Source: Tenacibaculum sp. MAR_2010_89
GTDB lineage: Bacteria > Bacteroidota > Bacteroidia > Flavobacteriales > Flavobacteriaceae
Reading direction: 5' to 3'
Assembly (NCBI RefSeq): GCF_900105985.1
Contig: NZ_FNUB01000004.1
Coordinates: forward strand, 533,501-597,500
Length of the DNA: 64,000 nucleotides
Shown: in pieces, positions 46,857-55,361 of the stretch
Position numbering within the stretch: the first letter of the stretch is position 1
Layout of the letters: each line of letters opens with the position of its first letter
Position numbers and translations under genes: made by a program
The notes under the pieces: model-generated
Database searches by the model: none
What the model was told of the DNA's origin: nothing
What the model saw: only the letters and a program-made list of their open reading frames with translations

Positions 46857-48235
46857 TTATTTACCTATTGTATATAATTTAAAACCTATCTCTTCTAACT
46901 CTTCTTTGACTAAAACATCTCTTCCGTCAAAAATAAAAGCAGGTTTTTCCATCTCATCATAAATTTTTTTCCAATCGTAATCTTTAAATTCATCCCATTC
47001 AGTTAATACAGCTATAGCATGCGCTCCTTTTAAAGCTAAATAGGGTGTTTTAGAACTTGATATTAATTCTTTATTTTCTTTATTTGTTCTTGTTCCTAGG
47101 TAATCTAAATCAGATAAAATTTGTTGATAATTAACTTTAGGATCAAAAACTTGAATTTTGGCTTGTTCTTCTAAAAGTTTATCGGCTACATAGATTGCTG
47201 CAGACTCTCTAGTATCATTAGTATCTTTCTTAAAAGCCCATCCTAAAAAAGCAATTTTCTTTCCAGAAACAGTATTAAATAGTGTTTTTACAATTTTTTT
47301 TACAAAGCGCTCTTTTTGATGATTATTCATTTCAATAACTTGACTCCAATAAGCTCCCACTTTTTCCAAACCAAATGATTTAGCCAAGTATACTAAATTT
47401 AGTATATCTTTCTGAAAACAAGACCCCCCAAAACCCACTGATGCTTTTAAAAACTTACCTCCAATTCTACTATCCGTTCCAATTGCATTAGCAACTTCAT
47501 CAACATCTGCTCCAGTTGCTTCACATAATTCTGAAATTGAATTAATTGATGAAATTCGTTGCGCTAAAAAAGCATTTGCAGTTAATTTAGACAATTCTGA
47601 AGACCATAAATTTGTTTTCAAAATTTTCTCAGATGAAACCCAATTTTCATAAATTTTTACCAAACAATTAATTGCATATTCATTCTCTCCACCTATTAAA
47701 ATTCGATCAGGCTTCAATAAATCATTAACTGCTGTACCTTCAGCTAAAAACTCAGGGTTTGATAATACATCAAATCTAACACTAGCTCCATTACTTTGAA
47801 ATATACTTTTAATGGCTTCTGCTGTTCTTACTGGTAATGTAGATTTTTCTACTACTATTTTATCATTCTTAGCTACTTGGGCTATTTGGCGGGCACATAA
47901 TTCAACATACTTCAAATCGGAAGCCATTCCTTTCCCTTCTCCATATGTTTTTGTTGGTGTATTAACTGAAATAAAAATCATTTCAGCTTCATCAATAGCT
48001 TTATCAACCTCAGTTGAAAAAAACAAATTTCGCCCCTAGTTTCTTTAATTACTTCCTTTAAGCCTGGCTCATAAATTGGTAAATTATTTAAATCAGAATC
48101 ATTCCAAGCTGAAATACGTTCCTTATTTAAATCTACAACAGTAACTTTTATTTCTGGATTTTTTAATGCAATAACTGACATAGTAGGTCCCCCTACGTAC
48201 CCAGCTCCAATACAACAAATATTTTTTATCTTCAT
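46857..48235 (-). pseudogene. ugd: UDP-glucose 6-dehydrogenase interrupted by a -1 frameshift
   Basis: Two frames make one Ugd of about 460 residues, the length of the animal-like bacterial type. The 5' part (48235 down to about 48036) has [17 protein letters not shown] and ends in sense up to KETRG. The 3' part resumes as [27 protein letters not shown], followed by the catalytic [14 protein letters not shown]. Restoring the expected RGRNLFFS requires one more G in the G4 run on the minus strand (C4 at 48033-48036). As written, the frame ends after 85 residues. This is either a sequencing error or a real loss. The enzyme would convert UDP-glucose to UDP-glucuronate for the xylose synthase. 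Confidence 0.88.
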
Positions 48236-48487
48236 ACTCTCTCTTATTACAAAATAAATTTATAACATATAATTTTTAAAACTATAAACCAACTTGTACT
48301 ACAAAGTTAATTCACTAATATTCAAACATCATAAAGAAAAAAAACTGATTAAAATTTACTTACTCTTCAAATAATCAGTGATAACTTCATTCCTTTTAAC
48401 CTTAAATCTTAATTGTTAACTAAAATAGAATTCTTAACTATTAAAAATGATATAACTAAACCTACAATAGCTGCTCTCATTTTTTTG

Positions 48488-49429
48488 TTACACAAAGGGA
48501 TGTTTTAATCCTTTTGTTGTTAAATCAATATTTCTAATATTATATACAATTTCTACAGAAGGCCTAGCATCTGATAAACCAAACCCATTTCCTATTAAAA
48601 TTTCTTGATAACTTTTAGTATGTAATTCTGTAAAACCTCCACTAAATTCAACTTCATCTCCATCAACAGTTATTGATCTATAAGTTCTCTGTCCTTTCTC
48701 TTTAACTTCTTTTGGTAATGAATCTTCATTAATTGACAAAAACCATCGCACCCTAGCTTTTTTAAATTCTAAATATCCTGCCGATTTATCTTTTTCTCTA
48801 AGATGTACAATACTTTCTTGTACATCACCAAAAACCCAAGATAACATATCATAAAAATGAATTCCTATGTTTGTAGCAACACCACCCGACTTACTTTTAT
48901 CTCCTTTCCATGAAACATCATACCAATTTCCTCGAGAAGTTATATATGTTAAATCGATATCATACTTCCCTTTCTTATTCTCGTCTTCCTTATTTACTTT
49001 TTCTTTTAAAGCTACAATACTTGGGTGTAGTCGTAACTGAAGAATTGTATTTATTTTTTTCCCTGATTCTTTTTCGATCGCTTCAAGCGCATCTACATTC
49101 CATGGGTTTAACACTAAAGGCTTTTCACAAATAGCATCTGCTCCTCTTCGAAGCGCCATTCGTATGTGTGAATCATGCAAATAATTTGGCGTACAAATAC
49201 TTACATAATCTAATGAAATATTTTGTTGACGTTTTATCTTTTCTATATGGCGATCAAAACGTTCAAATTCCACGAAAAAATCTACATTAGGAAAATAACT
49301 ATCCATCACACCTACACTATCAAATTTGTCTAAGGCAGCAATTAAATTATTGTCCGTTTCCTTAATCGCTTTTAAATGACGTGGAGCTATATAACCTGCT
49401 GCTCCTATAAGTGCAAAATTCTTCTTCAC
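48488..49429 (-). CDS. wlbA: UDP-GlcNAc-uronate 3-dehydrogenase (WlbA/WbpB type Gfo/Idh oxidoreductase)
   Basis: A 313-residue oxidoreductase. It opens FALIGAAGYIAPRHLKAI and has VSICTPNYLHDSHIRMALRRGADAICEKPLV and ILQLRLHPSIVALK, which I recognise as the WlbA/WbpB pattern. These enzymes oxidise C3 of UDP-GlcNAc uronate before amination by WlbC/WbpE. The start is GTG at 49429 and shares one base with the preceding gene's TAG. The pathway also needs an aminotransferase and an N-acetyltransferase. The only unassigned aminotransferase nearby is the frameshifted one at 41057. A 250-base gap without a gene separates this gene from ugd's start. Confidence 0.9.
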   Translation of the reverse strand: MKKNFALIGAAGYIAPRHLKAIKETDNNLIAALDKFDSVGVMDSYFPNVDFFVEFERFDRHIEKIKRQQNISLDYVSICTPNYLHDSHIRMALRRGADAICEKPLVLNPWNVDALEAIEKESGKKINTILQLRLHPSIVALKEKVNKEDENKKGKYDIDLTYITSRGNWYDVSWKGDKSKSGGVATNIGIHFYDMLSWVFGDVQESIVHLREKDKSAGYLEFKKARVRWFLSINEDSLPKEVKEKGQRTYRSITVDGDEVEFSGGFTELHTKSYQEILIGNGFGLSDARPSVEIVYNIRNIDLTTKGLKHPFV

Positions 49430-50712
49430 TATAAATTTTTATCTCTTATTGTATCAGAAAGTATATTCTTAACATCGTATACAACAGATTTCTCTTTCTT
49501 TATCAACGAAAAATCTAGTTCTTTAAATTCATTATGAGCAACAGTTAATACTATTGCATCAAATTTATCTGACGGCAATTCTTTCAAAGAAACCAATCCA
49601 TATTCATAAACTACTTCTTCTTCATTTGCCCATGGATCATATATTACGACATTAGTACCGTATGCTTTTAAAGCTGATACTACATCTACAACTTTCGTAT
49701 TACGCACATCAGGGCAATTTTCTTTAAAAGTTATCCCTAACACTAATACTTTAGCGTCTTTTATTCTTACATCTTTATTTATCATTAGTTTAACAACCTC
49801 AGATGCCACATAATCCCCCATACTATCATTCAAGCGTCTTCCCGCTAAAATTATTTCTGGGTGATATCCATATTCTTGGGCTTTCTGAGCTAAATAATAA
49901 GGGTCAACACCAATACAATGCCCCCCTACTAAACCAGGTTTAAATGGTAAAAAGTTCCATTTCGTCCCTGCTGCTGCTAAAACATCATGCGTGTTAATAT
50001 CCATTAAACCAAAAATCTTAGCTAATTCGTTCACAAAAGCAATATTAATATCTCTTTGTGAATTCTCTATTACCTTTGCTGCTTCCGCTACTTTTATTGT
50101 AGGAGCTAAATGAGTTCCAGCTGTTATAACTGATTTATATAATTCATCTACTTTCTGCCCTATTTCTGGAGTTGATCCAGAAGTAACTTTCAATATCTTC
50201 TCAACAGTATGCTCTTTATCTCCTGGATTAATTCTTTCGGGTGAATATCCTCCATAAAAATCCTTATTAAAAACTAATCCTGAAACCTTTTCTAACACTG
50301 GAATACATTCCTCTTCAGTAGCACCAGGATACACCGTTGATTCATAAACAACTATATCTCCCTCCTTTAATACCTCTCCTACCGTTTCACTTGCCTTTAC
50401 TAAAGGAGTTAAAACTGGTCTGTTATTTTTATCAACAGGTGTTGGAACTGTAATTATATAATAATTACAATCCTTTATATCATCCAAAGAAGTTGTACAA
50501 AATAATCCTTTTTCGATTGATAACTCACTAATTAATACAGACTGTAATACTTTATCAGAAACTTCTAATGTGGCATCAGTCCCTGACATTAATTCATCTA
50601 CTCGTTCTTTATTTATATCAAAACCTACAACTGAGTATTTTGTTGCAAACAGTCTTGCTAATGGCAAGCCAACATACCCTAATCCAATTATTGCTATTTT
50701 TGGTTCTTTCAT
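49429..50712 (-). CDS. UDP-HexNAc 6-dehydrogenase (WbpA/TviB type)
   Basis: A 427-residue nucleotide-sugar dehydrogenase. It begins KIAIIGLGYVGLPLARLFA (6-24). The catalytic Cys266 is in FKPGLVGGHCIGVDPYYL, and VLVLGITFKENCPDVRNTK is the C-terminal domain motif. The sequence pattern fits UDP-GlcNAc/GalNAc dehydrogenases of the WbpA/VipA group more than UDP-glucose dehydrogenases, which agrees with the UDP-GlcNAc 4-epimerase gene just upstream (3-base gap) and the WlbA gene downstream. Confidence 0.9.
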   Translation of the reverse strand: MKEPKIAIIGLGYVGLPLARLFATKYSVVGFDINKERVDELMSGTDATLEVSDKVLQSVLISELSIEKGLFCTTSLDDIKDCNYYIITVPTPVDKNNRPVLTPLVKASETVGEVLKEGDIVVYESTVYPGATEEECIPVLEKVSGLVFNKDFYGGYSPERINPGDKEHTVEKILKVTSGSTPEIGQKVDELYKSVITAGTHLAPTIKVAEAAKVIENSQRDINIAFVNELAKIFGLMDINTHDVLAAAGTKWNFLPFKPGLVGGHCIGVDPYYLAQKAQEYGYHPEIILAGRRLNDSMGDYVASEVVKLMINKDVRIKDAKVLVLGITFKENCPDVRNTKVVDVVSALKAYGTNVVIYDPWANEEEVVYEYGLVSLKELPSDKFDAIVLTVAHNEFKELDFSLIKKEKSVVYDVKNILSDTIRDKNL

Positions 50713-50715
50713 TTT

Positions 50716-51699
50716 TTATAAATTTTCCCAATACCACTTTACAGCTTCTTTAAGTCCTTCTTGCAAAGAAAACTGAGGGCTATAATTTAATAAATCTTTT
50801 GCTTTCTTTACACTTGCATGTGAATGAGGTATATCTCCTGCTCTATTTGGACCGTGTTTTATTTCTATTTTTGATATCGATTCATTAAACTCAGAAAGAT
50901 ATTCTTTTAAATATCCAACTAAATCATTTAACGTATTTCGGTCACCAAAAGCAACATTATAAACTGTATTCACAGCTTCTTTCTTACTAGCTACTAAACT
51001 TAACAAATTTGCTTGAATTACATTATCTATATATGTAAAGTCTCTAGAGTATGTTCCATCTCCATTTATCACTGGAGATTCACCAGTCATTAACTGACTA
51101 ACAAACTTAGGTATTACAGCGGCATAAGCTCCATTAGGATCTTGTTTTCTTCCAAAAACATTAAAGTAACGCAACCCTATTGTTTCTAACCCATAAGTTG
51201 ATGAAAAAATATTTGCATATAATTCATTTACGTATTTAGTAATTGCGTAAGGAGACAAAGGTTTACCTATAACATCTTCTACTTTAGGCATTGATTCAGA
51301 ATCACCATAAGTAGATGAACTTGCTGCATACACAAAACGCTTCACTCCTGCATCTCTTGATGCCACCAACATATTCAAAAACCCTCCAACATTTACATCA
51401 TTTGAGGTAATTGGATCTTTTATAGAACGAGGAACCGAACCTAATGCAGCTTGATGTAAAACATAATCAACTTTATCTACAGCTTTTTTACAATTATCTA
51501 AATTACGAATATCTCCTTCAATCAACTTAAAATTAGAATCAGGTATTAAAGCTTCAATATTCACTAATTTACCAGTAGCAAAATTATCCAGACAAACTAC
51601 TTGGTTGTTTTTTTTCAACAATTCATTACAAAGGTTAGAACCAATAAATCCTGCTCCACCTGTAACTAATATTTTCTTTCCAGAAAGGTTTATATCCAT
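50716..51699 (-). CDS. UDP-GlcNAc 4-epimerase (WbpP/TviC type)
   Basis: A 327-residue extended SDR. The N terminus is [51 protein letters not shown] is diagnostic for the WbpP/TviC group, followed by AASSSTYGDSESMPKVE and PYAITKYVNELYA. It interconverts UDP-GlcNAc and UDP-GalNAc (or the uronates). It is the first gene of the minus-strand glycan cluster, beginning 118 bases downstream of the tRNA-Val pair, with its promoter presumably in the 76-base interval to the tRNA terminator. Confidence 0.9.
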   Translation of the reverse strand: MDINLSGKKILVTGGAGFIGSNLCNELLKKNNQVVCLDNFATGKLVNIEALIPDSNFKLIEGDIRNLDNCKKAVDKVDYVLHQAALGSVPRSIKDPITSNDVNVGGFLNMLVASRDAGVKRFVYAASSSTYGDSESMPKVEDVIGKPLSPYAITKYVNELYANIFSSTYGLETIGLRYFNVFGRKQDPNGAYAAVIPKFVSQLMTGESPVINGDGTYSRDFTYIDNVIQANLLSLVASKKEAVNTVYNVAFGDRNTLNDLVGYLKEYLSEFNESISKIEIKHGPNRAGDIPHSHASVKKAKDLLNYSPQFSLQEGLKEAVKWYWENL

Positions 51700-51775
51700 A
51701 ATTTTTAAAGAAAAATTAACACTCTTTTTCAGCCAACGAATATACTAAAATCTACATTAACTAAATATTATTAAA

Positions 51776-51812
51776 AAAAAATCCTCTTCAAAAAAAATGA
51801 AGAGGATTTTTT
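51776..51812 (-). terminator. Intrinsic terminator after the tRNA-Val pair
   Basis: Perfect 15-bp arms (51776-51790 and 51798-51812) surround an A7 loop. On the minus strand the stem ends in a T run. It lies 5 bases past the 3' end of the second-transcribed tRNA and insulates the glycan operon from the folC/tRNA unit. Confidence 0.85.
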
Positions 51813-51816
51813 ACTG

Positions 51817-51891
51817 TGGGCGCGAAGGGATTCGAACCCCTGACCCCTTGGGTGTAAACCAAGTGCTCTGAACCAACTGAGCTACGCGCCC
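51817..51891 (-). tRNA. tRNA-Val (anticodon TAC), second of two
   Basis: A 75-base cloverleaf on the minus strand. The acceptor stem GGGCGCG pairs with CGCGCCC, the anticodon arm is CTTGG-TTTACAC-CCAAG with anticodon TAC (valine), the T loop is TTCGAAT and the discriminator base is A. It is identical base for base to the copy at 51918-51992. CCA is not encoded. Confidence 0.95.
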
Positions 51892-51917
51892 GTATTGCAA
51901 TTAACTATTCAAGGTTG

Positions 51918-51992
51918 TGGGCGCGAAGGGATTCGAACCCCTGACCCCTTGGGTGTAAACCAAGTGCTCTGAACCAACTGAGCTACGCGCCC
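51918..51992 (-). tRNA. tRNA-Val (anticodon TAC), first of two
   Basis: Identical 75-base copy of the gene at 51817-51891, separated from it by 26 bases and so part of the same transcript. It begins 70 bases after the folC stop codon on the same strand and may be co-transcribed with it. A protein frame running through it (51909-52100) is spurious. Confidence 0.95.
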
Positions 51993-52062
51993 TTGCTTGT
52001 TAATTGCGGGTGCAAATATATAACTGTTTTTTAAAACTACCAACAGTTTTTTTAGTTTTTTT

Positions 52063-53271
52063 TCATAAAATTTCTGCAACAACAAATGTACTCCCTCCAA
52101 TATACCCTACATCACTTTTCCCCATCCTTAGCATCATCTCCTTAACCGCTTCTTTTACAGACAAAAAAGATTCACCATTCAAATTATAACCTTTAGCTTT
52201 TTCTTTTAATTCAATTTCCGACAATCCTCTTGGAATATTTGGTTTACAAAAATAATATTTTGCGTTTTTTGGAAACATCGGCAATATCTCTTCTAAATTT
52301 TTATCAGATACAACTCCTAAAACAATATGTATTTTTTCAAATTTTTCTTTTTTAAGTTGATTTAATACATAAAATAATCCTTCTTTATTATGAGCAGTAT
52401 CACAAATTACCCTAGGAGACTCCTGTAATATTTGCCATCTCCCTTTTAAATTTGTGTTTTTTACTACACTCAACAGACCATTTATTATATTTTCTTCTGT
52501 CACAGAAAAATTCTTCAACTGTTTTATCACCTCAACAGCTGTTTTTGTATTCTTTGCTTGATAATCTCCTAATAGATCTGTTTTATACTTACTTTTTATA
52601 TCGGATGCAAATATTATTTCTGAGTTACATTCTTTAGCTTTGTCAATAAAAGTAGTAGTTGTTTCTTTTTGACGTTCTCCAATTACAACTGGAACATTTC
52701 TTTTTATTATCCCTGCTTTTTCAAAAGCTATTTCTGACATAGTTTCTCCCAAAAACTGCGTATGATCCAAACCTATATTGGTAATCACTGACACTTCAGG
52801 GGTTATTACATTTGTTGAATCTAATCTTCCTCCTAAACCTACTTCTATTACTGCAACATCAACTTTTTCTTTTTTAAAAATATCAAAAGCCAACCCAACT
52901 GTCATTTCAAAAAACGATAACCTTTGGCTTTCCAAAAATGTTTTATTTTCTGAAATAAAATTTACAACTGTATCTTTAGAAATTTCTTCACCATTAACTC
53001 TAATTCGTTCTGTGAAATTTTTTAAATGAGGAGAAGTATATAATCCTACCTTATATCCGGCTTCCTGTAATATTGATGCCAACATATGACTTGTTGACCC
53101 TTTCCCATTCGTACCTCCTACATGTATCGTTTTAAACTCCCTATAAGGATAATTCAAATGATTTGAGAATGCTTTTATATTCGTTAAATCTTTTTTAAAC
53201 GCTGTTTTACCTTCCTTTTGATACATAGGTAACTGCGCAAACATCCAACTTAAAGTTTCTTGGTAGTTCAT
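52063..53271 (-). CDS. folC: Bifunctional folylpolyglutamate synthase / dihydrofolate synthase
   Basis: A 402-residue Mur-ligase-fold enzyme that adds glutamate to dihydropteroate and folates. The ATP loop is VGGTNGKGSTSHML (51-64). GLYTSPHLKNFTERIRVNGE is the folate-binding block, and VAVIEVGLGGRLDSTNVITPEVSVITNIGLDHT is diagnostic for FolC. CDTAHNKEG marks the C-terminal domain. It follows the tonB-like gene by 72 bases and is probably the last protein gene of the exbB-exbD-tonB transcription unit. Confidence 0.96.
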   Translation of the reverse strand: MNYQETLSWMFAQLPMYQKEGKTAFKKDLTNIKAFSNHLNYPYREFKTIHVGGTNGKGSTSHMLASILQEAGYKVGLYTSPHLKNFTERIRVNGEEISKDTVVNFISENKTFLESQRLSFFEMTVGLAFDIFKKEKVDVAVIEVGLGGRLDSTNVITPEVSVITNIGLDHTQFLGETMSEIAFEKAGIIKRNVPVVIGERQKETTTTFIDKAKECNSEIIFASDIKSKYKTDLLGDYQAKNTKTAVEVIKQLKNFSVTEENIINGLLSVVKNTNLKGRWQILQESPRVICDTAHNKEGLFYVLNQLKKEKFEKIHIVLGVVSDKNLEEILPMFPKNAKYYFCKPNIPRGLSEIELKEKAKGYNLNGESFLSVKEAVKEMMLRMGKSDVGYIGGSTFVVAEIL

Positions 53272-53343
53272 TAGCTATAATTGAATCATCTAAATGAAAT
53301 ATTTAGACTAAAATATTAAGTTACTTCGATTATATTTATAAAA

Positions 53344-54165
53344 TTATTGAGATAAGGAAAACTTATATACAATAGTTCCTTTTTGTTTAGTTGGTGCATT
53401 ACTATCAGGGTTCCACTTTGTTCTTAAAGCTGCCTCTTTTGCAGGTTTCAATAAACAAGGAGCTGTATTTGTTGATCCCTTTACCCCGGCTATAGCTTTT
53501 ATCACTTTACCGTTTTTATCTACTTCTATACTTACAACTACCACTCCCTCTTCCTGGCAGTCGGGCTTTTTAATTGGTTTAGAAACGGCTTTTCTTCCAG
53601 CTAAATTATAGTTCCCTCCAGAACCACTTCCTGAATTACCATAATATTTAGAGGAATTCGGATCTCCATCTTTATTCCCTTTAACACCTTGCTTTGAATC
53701 ATCTCCCTCACCTGTATTTGCTCCATCTTTTGATGTACCATTTAGCAAACTATTCAATGCATCCTTTGTAGCTTTTGAAGGCTTAGGTTTTGGTTTTTCT
53801 TTAGGCTTAACTTCTTTAGGTACTTCTTTTACTTTTTCTTTTTTTTCTTTACTTTTTTCTACTACTGGAACATCTTTAGCAGTATCATCTGTAATTACTT
53901 CCTCTTTAATTGTTTCTGAAGGAGTTTCTTCAACCTTCTCTTCAACAACTTCTTCAACTTTTTCAGATACTGACTGTTTTTTAGTTTTTTCAACAGGTTC
54001 TCCACTTCCTACATTAGAATTACCAAAATTAATAGCTAATCCGTACTCTATTGGTGGATCAAGATATTTCATTCCATAATTAAAAATCCCAAACAACAAT
54101 AATAACAGTATAACTGCTGTTATTACTGCTGACTTTTTCTTATGTTTTGTATCTAATATCGACAT
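53344..54165 (-). CDS. TonB-like energy transducer
   Basis: A 273-residue protein. A single membrane helix (about 14-32) follows a basic N terminus. Next is a Lys/Glu/Pro-rich periplasmic linker (about 55-140, repeats of KEKPKPKP type), then a Gly/Asn/Ser-rich spacer, and a C-terminal TonB-type domain (about 195-273: GVVVVSIEVDKNGKVIKAIAG ... TKQKGTIVYKFSL). It would carry proton-motive energy from ExbB/ExbD to outer-membrane receptors. It lies 2 bases after exbD. Confidence 0.85.
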   Translation of the reverse strand: MSILDTKHKKKSAVITAVILLLLLFGIFNYGMKYLDPPIEYGLAINFGNSNVGSGEPVEKTKKQSVSEKVEEVVEEKVEETPSETIKEEVITDDTAKDVPVVEKSKEKKEKVKEVPKEVKPKEKPKPKPSKATKDALNSLLNGTSKDGANTGEGDDSKQGVKGNKDGDPNSSKYYGNSGSGSGGNYNLAGRKAVSKPIKKPDCQEEGVVVVSIEVDKNGKVIKAIAGVKGSTNTAPCLLKPAKEAALRTKWNPDSNAPTKQKGTIVYKFSLSQ

Positions 54166-54167
54166 AT

Positions 54168-54560
54168 TTATTTGCCTTTTACAGCTAAAATCATTTTTAA
54201 TTTATTCTTATTCGCTATATCAATAACCTTCATTACATTTTTGTAAGGAACATTCTTATCTCCTCTAATAACTACTGTTTTCTTTTTATCCCCTCCTACT
54301 TTAGACAAAATCTCTCTTTCTAAGTTAGCAACATTCACTTTAGATTTATCAATATAGAAAGCCGAGTTCTTAGTTATGGTTACTGCAATAGAAGTATTGT
54401 TTTCAGTTTTACCACCTGCCTTAGGCAATAAAACATCAATTGCACTTACTGTAACCAACGTTGAAGTAAGCATAAAAAATATTAACAACAAAAAAACAAT
54501 ATCAGTCATTGACGACATGTTAAAACTTGGATCTACTTTATTTCTTCCTCTTAAGTTCAT
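54168..54560 (-). CDS. exbD: Biopolymer transport protein ExbD/TolR
   Basis: A 130-residue protein with one membrane helix (about 18-38). It contains PSFNMSSMTDIVFLLLIFFML, in which Asp20 is the proton-carrying aspartate of the ExbD/TolR family. The C-terminal periplasmic domain holds VVIRGDKNVPYKNVMKVIDIANK. Its ATG overlaps the exbB stop codon (TAATG), so the two are translationally coupled. Confidence 0.94.
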   Translation of the reverse strand: MNLRGRNKVDPSFNMSSMTDIVFLLLIFFMLTSTLVTVSAIDVLLPKAGGKTENNTSIAVTITKNSAFYIDKSKVNVANLEREILSKVGGDKKKTVVIRGDKNVPYKNVMKVIDIANKNKLKMILAVKGK

Positions 54561-55246
54561 TATACAGGCTCATTTAAAAGATCTAAAAACTCTACCGATT
54601 TAGCTTCCATTTGATAAACTACCTTATCTGTTCTAACTACCAAATGATTGTATGAAATATAAGCTATAATCCCCACAATTAAACCTGCTACAGTTGTTGT
54701 CATGGCTGTATATAACCCATCAGACAACATTTTTATATCTATTTGACCTCCTGCATTCGCTATTTCATGAATTGCAACTATCATTCCAATTACTGTTCCT
54801 AAAAAACCTATCATTGGTGCGGCTCCTGCAATTGTAGCCAACACACTAACATTTTTCTCTAATTGATACACTTCTAATTTCCCGGCATTTTCAATAGCTT
54901 TATTTATATCTTCTAATGGTTTACCAATTCTTGATATCCCTTTACCAATCAATCTAGCGGTAGGTGTATTTGTATTTGTACATAATGCCTTTGCACTTTC
55001 CAATTTCCCTCCAGTAATATGATCTTTAATTTGATTCATAAAGTTTTTATCCACATTAGAAGCAGCTTTTATAGCAAAAAAACGTTCAAAATAAATATAT
55101 AATGCTACAGCTAAAAGCACAAATAATAAAGCTATAATAATTTGACCACCTGGTCCTCCATCCATAATCAACTTATAGATAGATAATGTTTTTTCTTGTG
55201 TTGCTTCTTCTAGCAATTCTGTTTTTTCTTGAAAATATGCTAACAT
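54560..55246 (-). CDS. exbB: MotA/TolQ/ExbB proton channel protein
   Basis: A 228-residue inner-membrane protein with three helices (about 34-52, 135-155 and 175-195). The conserved channel block is LATIAGAAPMIGFLGTVIGMI followed by the GLYTAMTTTVAGLIVGI helix with its polar threonines. It is the first gene of exbB, exbD, tonB-like and folC on the minus strand. With ExbD and the TonB-like protein it powers outer-membrane uptake. Confidence 0.94.
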   Translation of the reverse strand: MLAYFQEKTELLEEATQEKTLSIYKLIMDGGPGGQIIIALLFVLLAVALYIYFERFFAIKAASNVDKNFMNQIKDHITGGKLESAKALCTNTNTPTARLIGKGISRIGKPLEDINKAIENAGKLEVYQLEKNVSVLATIAGAAPMIGFLGTVIGMIVAIHEIANAGGQIDIKMLSDGLYTAMTTTVAGLIVGIIAYISYNHLVVRTDKVVYQMEAKSVEFLDLLNEPV

Positions 55247-55297
55247 TAAAATAATTTTAAGTTTTAATTACTAACGATTGAGTTCTTTTTAAATTGT

Positions 55298-55331
55298 TTA
55301 AAAAAATCCTGAATTGTTCAATTCAGGATTT
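55298..55331 (-). terminator. Intrinsic terminator after nhaB
   Basis: 12-bp arms (55304-55315 and 55320-55331, loop GTTC) are followed on the minus strand by T residues to about 55300. It lies 30 bases past the nhaB stop codon and before exbB. Confidence 0.8.
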
Positions 55332-55361
55332 ATAAATATAAAATAAATATCTTTTAAAAGT

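Noticed and set aside
48236-48487. Possible small gene or remnant in the 252-base gap between wlbA and ugd
   Set aside because: No frame of useful length, no recognisable protein fragment and no strong hairpin with a T-run was found.
51817-51992. Duplicated 75-base sequence considered as an integration (att) repeat
   Set aside because: Both copies fold as complete tRNA-Val and lie 26 bases apart; no integrase gene or further copy was seen.
51909-52100. 63-codon open frame across a tRNA-Val gene and the folC end
   Set aside because: Its C-terminal VQSTWFTPKGSGVRIPSRPQP-like stretch is the well-known false translation of tRNA sequence.
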